From assembly GCA_038248745.1 (NCBI GenBank), contig JBBRXC010000010.1, positions 1 through 22,474 of the forward strand: DNA of 22,474 bases, written 5' to 3'. Position numbers and translations under genes: made by a program. How positions within the stretch are numbered: the first letter of the stretch is position 1; every line of letters begins with the position of its first letter. Origin of the DNA: JAENWH01 sp038248745 (GTDB lineage: Bacteria; Bacillota; Clostridia; Peptostreptococcales; Anaerovoracaceae). Shown here piece by piece: positions 17,232 to 22,474 of the stretch. The notes beneath the pieces are model-generated. The model saw only the letters and a list, made by a program, of their open reading frames with translations. It had not been told where the DNA came from and made no database searches.

Positions 17232-17699
17232 ATGGGTAATATAAGAGAACGATACATTTTCAATAAGGATGAATTTACGCAATATCGAAAGAACTTGGGG
17301 TTAACTAGACATGATTTAGCAGATCGAATAAACATCAATGAACGGACCATTAAGGCATGGGAAACGGGTGAAGGCGTACCATCAACAACAACAATCATTT
17401 CTGTAGCTGAAAATCTTAAAATTAGACCTAAAGTTATTGCAATTAATATGAATGAATGCATACAGGCCATCAACAAAGAGAAGGGAGACGCTCGTGAATT
17501 GGTTAAAATGATTATCAAAGAGTTAAAGGAATCAAAAAATGCTAAGACGTTCGCTGATGAGGTGATAGCTGATTTTAAAGCTCAATTGGAAAAAATTGAT
17601 GATAAAGACATTCAGCTTCTAGTTAAAAATCCTAAATATGATAATTACAACACACTAATGGTTAGCGTTGTTTTAGAAGTTTTGCTTGAAACAATCTAA
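17232..17699 (+). CDS. XRE-family transcriptional regulator
   Basis: This is a 155-aa protein. An N-terminal helix-turn-helix covers about residues 10-65 (FTQYRKNLGLTRHDLADRIN, then ERTIKAWETGEGVPS). The C-terminal part is helical, Lys/Glu-rich and unassigned. The start at 17232 is chosen because AAGTGAGG ends nine bases upstream; an in-frame ATG at 17199 has no ribosome site. It is divergent from the Rep-like gene across the palindrome and has its own terminator, so it most likely controls that gene and itself. The two form a self-contained unit, with terminators on both outer sides. Confidence 0.78.
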   Translation: MGNIRERYIFNKDEFTQYRKNLGLTRHDLADRININERTIKAWETGEGVPSTTTIISVAENLKIRPKVIAINMNECIQAINKEKGDARELVKMIIKELKESKNAKTFADEVIADFKAQLEKIDDKDIQLLVKNPKYDNYNTLMVSVVLEVLLETI

Positions 17700-17721
17700 T
17701 GGCCGATAATCATAAAATACC

Positions 17722-17753
17722 GCACTTGTGGGATAACTCACAGGTGCTTTTTT
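17722..17753 (+). terminator. rho-independent terminator after the XRE gene
   Basis: GCACTTGTG (17722-17730) pairs with CACAGGTGC (17739-17747) with one G-U pair, followed by six T. Confidence 0.75.
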
Positions 17754-17804
17754 ATTGTCAAAAATCGTATATATAGAGCAAAAAACTGCATACACTCCCT
17801 ATGA

Positions 17805-17918
17805 ACTAAGCTCATCATATTAAAAGATCAAGTTGCGTTTAATGCCCCACCGGTTAATGATGAAGAATTTAAAGGAGGTGATGCCTATGAGGGTGCAATG
17901 ACTGGTAGAACATTTTAA
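17805..17918 (+). pseudogene. C-terminal remnant of an unidentified gene
   Basis: Thirty-seven open codons end with TAA at 17916-17918 and read like a real protein end: DQVAFNAPPVNDEEFKGG, then DAYEGAMTGRTF. The frame is closed by TGA at 17802-17804, and no usable start lies before it. It directly follows a terminator and precedes the HIRAN gene. An AAAGGAGGTG at 17871-17880 lies inside it, ahead of a tiny out-of-frame ORF (ATG 17887, stop 17899-17901). It could be a leftover of a gene cut by recombination, or a leader region for the next operon. Confidence 0.35.
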
Positions 17919-17948
17919 TCAGTGAAAACATATAAGGAGGAAATGAGA

Positions 17949-18401
17949 ATGACGAAATTTGCAAGAGACAACATGCTGAAATATGTGATGAAGACAGCAC
18001 ATTCAATAACAAAGGATGTTGGTGTTGGCATGGATAAGGGATTACAAGCAGCATGGTCAATGTTGAGATTCAGTACACCGGTTAAATATACAAAAGTAGT
18101 TGGAGTTACTTATGGTAATTCTCAACAAGTATTAGGAGCTTTGACAAATAGTAAGGCAGTTTTCTTTGTAAAGCTAAAACGAGAAGCATTCAACATTCAT
18201 GACAATAATGCAATTGCAGTGTATGTAATTGTAGGAATTTCGAAAGTGTTCAAAGTTGGCTATATAAATTCAACAAGAGCTTCATCGCTTGCTCATGAAA
18301 TGGATGCTGGTAAGACTGTCATCGTCTTAAAGGCAGAAATTACTGGTGATGAAGTTGGTAAGCAGTACTTAGGAATGAACTTAAAGTTTATAGTTATTTG
18401 A
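17949..18401 (+). CDS. HIRAN-domain protein
   Basis: This is a 150-aa protein. The C-terminal 100 residues fit the HIRAN domain, a small fold that in Rad5/HLTF binds DNA ends: KYTKVVGVTYGNSQ, then LKREAFNIHDNNAIAVYV (residues 76-93, with the typical N-x-H-D-x-N-A-I-x-V core), then VGYINSTRASSLAHEM. The N-terminal 45 residues are helical and unassigned. No helicase or nuclease domain is attached, as is common for stand-alone HIRAN genes in mobile elements. AAGGAGG eight bases upstream fixes the ATG at 17949; an earlier in-frame GTG at 17922 is less likely. radC follows after 14 bases, so the two form an operon. DNA-repair or ssDNA-related function is inferred from the family. Confidence 0.8.
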   Translation: MTKFARDNMLKYVMKTAHSITKDVGVGMDKGLQAAWSMLRFSTPVKYTKVVGVTYGNSQQVLGALTNSKAVFFVKLKREAFNIHDNNAIAVYVIVGISKVFKVGYINSTRASSLAHEMDAGKTVIVLKAEITGDEVGKQYLGMNLKFIVI

Positions 18402-18415
18402 AAGGAGAGAGGAAG

Positions 18416-19036
18416 ATGAAAATAGCAGTCAATTACAATGCAATGGGTGATGATGAATTATTAAAACTCGTTATAAAAGAAAGCAAGAACGGTCAGATGG
18501 TTGATAATGTTTTAGAGAATAAGCAACTTCATGAGCTTTTCTTTGATACTTCTCCAGAAGAGCTTGTGAGAATAATGGGGTCAGGTAGAGTAAAAGCAGA
18601 GCAATTAATGGCATTGCAGGTGTTGATCAAAAGGTTGGTGACCACATCATCTAAAAAGATTACAAAGATCTCCAATCCTCAAGATGTATACAATTATTTA
18701 AAACCTCTGACTTACGGACAGAAAAGAGAGCATTTTATTACAATCATGTTAGACACTAAAAACAAGATCATAAAAAGCGAAGTCATTAGTATTGGGACGC
18801 TGAATGCTAGTCTGGTCCATCCTCGCGAAGTTTTTAATGAATGTATACGCATGAGCGCGTGTTCATTAATAATTGCACATAATCATCCAAGTGGAGTAGC
18901 AACACCGAGTCTAGAAGATCGCAATATAACCCAACGACTGGTGGAGGCAGGAAAGATAATTGGAATTAGTGTGGTTGATCACATCATTGTTGCAGATAAT
19001 GACTATTATTCATTTAAAGAAAATGGAGAGATTTAA
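18416..19036 (+). CDS. radC: RadC-family JAB-domain protein
   Basis: This is a 206-aa RadC/MPN+ protein, close to the usual length. The N-terminal half holds a helix-hairpin-helix-like stretch (LVRIMGSGRVKAEQLMALQV). The C-terminal JAMM motif is complete: H155-N-H157-P-S-G, S165 and D168. The molecular activity of RadC is not firmly established. Copies are frequent in genomic islands and near recombination genes. The start at 18416 has AAGGAG eight bases upstream; an in-frame TTG at 18398 overlaps the previous stop and is less likely. A strong terminator follows at once. Confidence 0.92.
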   Translation: MKIAVNYNAMGDDELLKLVIKESKNGQMVDNVLENKQLHELFFDTSPEELVRIMGSGRVKAEQLMALQVLIKRLVTTSSKKITKISNPQDVYNYLKPLTYGQKREHFITIMLDTKNKIIKSEVISIGTLNASLVHPREVFNECIRMSACSLIIAHNHPSGVATPSLEDRNITQRLVEAGKIIGISVVDHIIVADNDYYSFKENGEI

Positions 19037-19085
19037 GGCCTATGTTCAATCTTATTTACGAGATAAGAAGAACATAGGCCTTTTT
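19035..19085 (+). terminator. strong terminator after radC
   Basis: A 13-bp outer stem (19035-19047 with 19070-19082) continues into a 6-bp inner stem (TCTTAT 19050-19055 with ATAAGA 19063-19068). TTTTT follows. The stem begins within the radC stop codon. Confidence 0.85.
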
Positions 19086-19090
19086 AGTTG

Positions 19091-19125
19091 AGTGAATCCG
19101 AAATTCTCATTGCCTCAGATTCACT
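19091..19125. repeat. inverted repeat 1 upstream of the right integrase
   Basis: AGTGAATCCGA (19091-19101) and TCAGATTCACT (19115-19125) match inverted at 10 of 11 positions. No T run follows, so it is not a typical terminator. It could be a binding site. Confidence 0.5.
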
Positions 19126-19148
19126 CCGCTTGTTACCGGTATACAAAG

Positions 19149-19178
19149 CGTCTGTCAAGTTAAAATACTTGACAGATG
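19149..19178. repeat. inverted repeat 2 upstream of the right integrase
   Basis: TCTGTCAAGT (19151-19160) and ACTTGACAGA (19167-19176) form a perfect 10-bp inverted repeat with a 6-nt gap. The flanks extend pairing to 12. The right arm contains TTGACA. It may be an operator or recombination-protein site. A possible -10 (TATAAT, 19215-19220) lies farther on, but no good -35 is correctly spaced to it. Confidence 0.55.
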
Positions 19179-19333
19179 AATTTGAAGCCCAATAAATGAC
19201 TAAGAATCAATGCTTATAATATATAACGGGTAAATCAGCAGTATGTCATTTGGCGCTATTGATTTATGCCTTATTTCATTCTAATTCAAATCAATAAAAT
19301 CAACAATGACTAATTTGTAAAGGAGATAACAAA

Positions 19334-20557
19334 ATGATGTTAACTAAATTAGAAAAGGGAAAAGTAAAGGTAAAAGGATCAGGGTCAGTATACTTTGATA
19401 CTAAGCGTGGGTGTTATAGGTGTCAGTTAATTATTGGCAGAGATTCAAATGGTTCTGCAATCCGCAAAAGTGAATCTGCATCAACGAAAAAGGAAGCGAT
19501 AAAAAGGCTGGATGAGATGAAGCTCTTATTCCAAAAACATAGTCCTAATCTGGATTATATCAATGCCACGGTAGATGAATGGTTCTCAATTTATATCAAT
19601 TCATACATGGCAATTAAGAACCGATGTAATACCATGAATGGCGTGCGTTTAAACTATGATAAGCATATCAAACCTTATATTGGACGAATCAAGATGTCTG
19701 ATCTTACTGGTGCCAATCTTCAGATTATGTACAATAATTTAGCAACCTCGGGGAGAGTAGATGGTAAAGGAGGACTTTCGGGTAGTACAATAAGGCGAGT
19801 TCATAATGTAGTCCATCAGGCACTTGAGCAAGCTGTTGCCGAAGACATAATCATCAAGAATCCATCAAAGCAAGTTGTTCTAAAGAAGATAGTTCAAAGG
19901 GAGTATATACCGTATAATTCAGAAGAACTGAATCTCTTATTGAGTGCAACCAAAGCTGAATGGATTTATGCTGCTATTGTAACGCTATCATACACTGGAT
20001 TACGTAGAAGTGAGCTTTTGGGATTAAGCTGGAAGGATATTGATTTTGATTCAGGAGTTATAAAAGTTGAACGAGCCTATACAAATCAAGGAAATGATAA
20101 TGGACAACAACAAAGGTATGAATTAACGCCAACCAAGACAGAAAAGTCTAAGCGCATCATCCCAATGGCTCAACCAACAGCTGAGGTGTTATTGCAAAAG
20201 AAAAGAGAACTACAATTACTGAAATTAAAAAGTGGTAATCCGGATTTCAATCAAGGAAATATGGTTTTTGTCAATGAAGATGGTATCTTGATAAATGGAA
20301 GTCAATTTACTCAGAAGTTCAAGGGCATTCTTAAGAAGTACAATCTGCGTCAGATTAGAGTTCATGATTTGAGACATACATTTGCAAGTCAGAGTTTAAA
20401 ATCAGGGACAAAAATTGAAAGCGTGAGAGATATGCTTGGACACTCAAATATTCAAACGACCTTAAACATTTATAGACATGTAGATCTTGAAGAAAAACAT
20501 GCTGATATTGATCGATTGGCAGAATATTTAAAAGTAAGCGAGCTGTCGAAAAAGTAG
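19334..20557 (+). CDS. tyrosine recombinase / integrase (right edge)
   Basis: This 407-aa recombinase is of the Tn916/phage integrase type. The N-terminal 60 residues form an arm-binding domain (GSGSVYFDTKRGCYRCQL). Residues about 75-175 are the core-binding domain. The catalytic residues are all present: R224 (TGLRRSE), a lysine within PTKTEKSKR (266-274), H344-x-x-R347, H370 and Y380. AGGAG lies eight bases before ATG 19334, which is followed by a second ATG. It faces outward to the right, mirror-like to the integrase at the left edge, but the two proteins differ in length and N-terminal domain. It may belong to a second, nested element, or the two may mark a composite island. No excisionase gene lies beside it. 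Confidence 0.94.
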   Translation: MMLTKLEKGKVKVKGSGSVYFDTKRGCYRCQLIIGRDSNGSAIRKSESASTKKEAIKRLDEMKLLFQKHSPNLDYINATVDEWFSIYINSYMAIKNRCNTMNGVRLNYDKHIKPYIGRIKMSDLTGANLQIMYNNLATSGRVDGKGGLSGSTIRRVHNVVHQALEQAVAEDIIIKNPSKQVVLKKIVQREYIPYNSEELNLLLSATKAEWIYAAIVTLSYTGLRRSELLGLSWKDIDFDSGVIKVERAYTNQGNDNGQQQRYELTPTKTEKSKRIIPMAQPTAEVLLQKKRELQLLKLKSGNPDFNQGNMVFVNEDGILINGSQFTQKFKGILKKYNLRQIRVHDLRHTFASQSLKSGTKIESVRDMLGHSNIQTTLNIYRHVDLEEKHADIDRLAEYLKVSELSKK

Positions 20558-20580
20558 AAAAAAGGCCTTCGGCATGGCCT
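20556..20580 (-). terminator. weak minus-strand terminator-like hairpin
   Basis: AGGCC (20563-20567) pairs with GGCCT (20576-20580). On the minus strand it is followed by a run of T overlapping the integrase stop. On the plus strand no T run follows. It may act in both directions only weakly. Confidence 0.35.
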
Positions 20581-20628
20581 GATAAAGCTGTTTGTGCACC
20601 ACAATTGCACATCAACTAAATATTTTGG

Positions 20629-20686
20629 TGGTTGCTGGATCCTATGAAGAGATTCAATGCTTTAAAACCAAAGGGTCCAGCGACTA
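20629..20686. repeat. long-loop hairpin to the right of the integrase
   Basis: Bases 20629-20642 pair with 20673-20686 over 14 positions as RNA (three G-U pairs; 11 of 14 as DNA), with a 30-nt loop and no T run. It lies where the right attachment site would be. The rest of the gap 20558-20813 holds a short GTGCA/TGCAC inverted repeat near 20594-20610 and the AGTTGCATT word at 20696-20704. No gene is seen. Confidence 0.45.
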
Positions 20687-20813
20687 ACCATTAAAAAGTT
20701 GCATTAGATATGTTATCTGATGCTTAAATGACAATGTACAATATTCTTCTGTCGATTGCTATAAATATATGATAGAATGTAAATGTAATGGGTAAACACA
20801 CAATAGAGGTAGG

Positions 20814-21584
20814 ATGATGTATATGAAAAAGGAAATTCAAAATATTAATATATCAATAAAATTCCCTTATCGTGAAAAGATAAGAAGGGATGCGAATTTA
20901 ATTGAGGATATGTTTTCGGAGTTTTATCTTCAACCTACAGTCATGCCTATACCAGATGAAATTGAACCAATGATTCCAAGAATATCATTAAATTCCAAGA
21001 ATGGGCATAGCAATATTAGCTTTAGCCAAATTGGAATAGATTTTAATGTCAATTTTGATGAGCGTTATCGATATGACTATAATTTGTGTGAATTATACAT
21101 CAGTGAAAGAATGAATAAATTAACTGAGTATCTGTCTGAAATTAAAATGAGTGAAATTTATTATGTTGGAATGATGACTCAAATCAGATTAATTGATGAT
21201 GATTCTTTTGACGAAATTAAAGAAATTAAAGAGAAGTATCTTTCAAATCTTGATGTTGATAATTTATATGATTTTAATGAAAAGATTACACTACTTGAAG
21301 ATGATGAGTTCTTTGAAAATATTTCGATTGGCAACTACAGAGATTTTGTTGGAAATATAATCAATGGCCACATACCTGCAATTGTAAGTTTTGAAAAAGC
21401 TCAGATTTCTCAAAAAGGCGTATTTGTTGTTTTAGATATCAACAATAGATATAAATATACAATGAAAGGGATTACAACACCAATAGATATAGTAACAACA
21501 ACATTCGAAAGACTATATGAGAAAAATCGATCTTGGATTAGCTCGAAAATGTATAAGTTTTTACCTGAAGTTAAGGAGGAGTGA
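20814..21584 (+). CDS. protein of unknown function, first gene of a three-gene operon
   Basis: This is a 256-aa soluble, acidic, AT-rich-coded protein. No catalytic motif is recognised. It opens with a short strand (NINISIKFPYREKIRRDANL). It ends with VFVVLDINN and TTTFERLYEKNRSWISSKMY, faintly like the C-terminal part of TIGR04255 proteins, a family without known function. I do not claim membership. GAGGTAGG ends directly before ATG 20814; ATG 20823, in frame, is equally possible. The next gene begins two bases after its stop. It lies outside the right integrase, so it may be host DNA or a neighbouring island. Confidence 0.7.
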   Translation: MMYMKKEIQNINISIKFPYREKIRRDANLIEDMFSEFYLQPTVMPIPDEIEPMIPRISLNSKNGHSNISFSQIGIDFNVNFDERYRYDYNLCELYISERMNKLTEYLSEIKMSEIYYVGMMTQIRLIDDDSFDEIKEIKEKYLSNLDVDNLYDFNEKITLLEDDEFFENISIGNYRDFVGNIINGHIPAIVSFEKAQISQKGVFVVLDINNRYKYTMKGITTPIDIVTTTFERLYEKNRSWISSKMYKFLPEVKEE

Positions 21585-21586
21585 TT

Positions 21587-21940
21587 ATGCAATTATATAA
21601 TACCGTCTCGAATGTACATGCACACGCGGCAATAATAATAGCTGCTGCACTTACACTTAGTGGTGCAAACATTAATACAACACCTCAATATTCAAGTTCG
21701 ATGTTTGACTATATTAACCCTGTTAAGAATTATTCGAAGAGACCGGATGAGAGTATATTCTATAATTCATCTGAAGCCTTATTAAAGTATATGACCATTG
21801 ACACTTATAATTTTAGTTACCATGATACAACCGAAGATCTGGATCTCATTGATTCCATACAAGTACAACCTTTTATAATTAAGTCAACAAAGGTAAAGAT
21901 TAAGGTTAAGAAGATTGAAAAAGGAAGTATCTATATTTAA
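21587..21940 (+). CDS. small protein with N-terminal hydrophobic segment, unknown function
   Basis: This is a 117-aa protein. Residues about 13-27 (AAIIIAAALTLSGAN) form one hydrophobic stretch, either a membrane anchor or a signal-like segment, though few basic residues precede it. The remainder is polar, with many Tyr, Ser and Asp, and ends in a Lys-rich strand (KVKIKVKKIEKGS). AAGGAGGA (21573-21580), inside the end of the previous gene, lies six bases before ATG 21587. An in-frame GTG at 21581 is possible but too close to the ribosome site. The start is two bases past the previous stop, so translation is coupled. No family recognised. Confidence 0.65.
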   Translation: MQLYNTVSNVHAHAAIIIAAALTLSGANINTTPQYSSSMFDYINPVKNYSKRPDESIFYNSSEALLKYMTIDTYNFSYHDTTEDLDLIDSIQVQPFIIKSTKVKIKVKKIEKGSIYI

Positions 21941-21961
21941 TAGATTCTGAGGTGTTTGTAG

Positions 21962-22474
21962 ATGGATTATCCGTGGTATGAAATTGTTAAAGGTTCGAAA
22001 ATTTCTCAAGGAGATATTATTGAGTCTTGTCCTGTAATGATAATACCTACAACTACAGAAGTGTCAGTTGGGGATGAAATTGAAGTTGAATCTATTGAGA
22101 TAGATGTAATTGTAATGACGCAAGCTTGTGATCTTGAACAAGGTAATGTAGATAACGTCATTCTATGTGGATTGACACCTGCACGAAATGTGAAGACAAA
22201 ATCAGGTAAACCAGCAGATCATGGTACATTTAAAGATATTAAAGATGGTAAGGTTGTAGCCCTTCATCTTCTTAGTGATTTTAAGTCAGATAAATTTAGT
22301 AGAGAGCATTATTGTGTAGATCTAAGACAGTTATACTCTTTACCAATAAAAACTCTTGAAGCTATTGCAGACTCAAAAGGGGAGCGGTTAAGGCTTCTCC
22401 CGCCTTATAGAGAACATTTATCTCAGGCATTTGCAAGGATATTTATGCGTGTTGGATTACCATCTGATATTGAT
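21962..22474 (+). CDS. protein of unknown function with MTQACDLE motif (truncated by window edge)
   Basis: 171 codons are open to the window end, so the C-terminus is missing. The N-terminus reads DYPWYEIVKGSKISQGDIIE, followed by CPVMIIP, a beta-rich stretch, and VIVMTQACDLEQGNVDNVIL. I associate this pattern (W-Y near the start, QGD, CP, then MTQ-x-CDLE) with a recurring family of uncharacterised bacterial proteins, but cannot name it. Conserved-looking Cys and Asp in the motif might bind metal or nucleotide; that is a guess. GAGGTG lies seven bases upstream of the ATG, and the gap from the previous gene is 21 bases, so it is the third gene of the same operon. Confidence 0.75.
   Translation, partial: MDYPWYEIVKGSKISQGDIIESCPVMIIPTTTEVSVGDEIEVESIEIDVIVMTQACDLEQGNVDNVILCGLTPARNVKTKSGKPADHGTFKDIKDGKVVALHLLSDFKSDKFSREHYCVDLRQLYSLPIKTLEAIADSKGERLRLLPPYREHLSQAFARIFMRVGLPSDID

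Noticed and set aside
19149..19197. Integrase promoter using TTGACA at 19169-19174
   Set aside because: At 16-18 bases downstream only ATAAAT-like sequence is found, a poor -10, so I recorded the inverted repeat but did not call the promoter.
1..20813. Direct repeats marking attL and attR
   Set aside because: I compared 1-327 with 20558-20813 by eye and found no shared direct repeat of convincing length. The shared AGTTGCATT words are in opposite orientation.

Overview
The window is about 22.5 kb of low-GC bacterial DNA with strong AGGAGG-type ribosome sites, ordinary use of TAA/TAG/TGA stops, and tight same-strand operons. This fits a low-GC Gram-positive lineage (Bacillota or a relative that still uses the standard code). 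I cannot name a genus. Most of it looks like a mobile defence island. A tyrosine integrase faces outward near each edge (minus strand at 328-1395, plus strand at 19334-20557), with phage-type regulators just inside the left one.

Layout: 1-327 holds the edge of a neighbouring locus, with two plus-strand terminators. 328-2445 is an integration/lysogeny-type module: integrase, a possible small RNA, an XRE repressor, and a divergent excisionase-like HTH protein. 2514-15886 is a complete type 1 BREX operon in the canonical order brxA-brxB-brxC-pglX-pglZ-brxL. A 76-aa HTH gene with its own extended -10 promoter leads it and a strong hairpin terminator closes it. 15965-17753 is a divergent pair, a replication-initiator-like protein and an XRE regulator, sharing a 43-bp imperfect palindrome in the promoter gap. 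17805-19085 has a gene remnant followed by a HIRAN-domain gene and a radC-family gene. 19091-20557 has two inverted repeats and then the second integrase. 20558-20813 carries a long-loop hairpin. 20814-22474 starts an operon of three genes I cannot assign to a function; the last runs off the window.

How it works together: in BREX, PglX methylates host DNA at an asymmetric site, and BrxB, BrxC, PglZ and BrxL are needed to block replication of unmethylated phage DNA. The HTH protein at the head of the operon is the obvious candidate local regulator. The integrases, excisionase-like protein and repressor would move and maintain the island. The Rep-like, HIRAN and RadC genes are typical accessory cargo of integrative elements.

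The BREX system is a known type. The less explained parts are the unknown three-gene operon at the right edge, the candidate small RNA beside the left integrase, the palindrome between the Rep-like and XRE genes, the Gly-Pro hexamer repeat in brxC, and the AT-rich recognition region of pglX.
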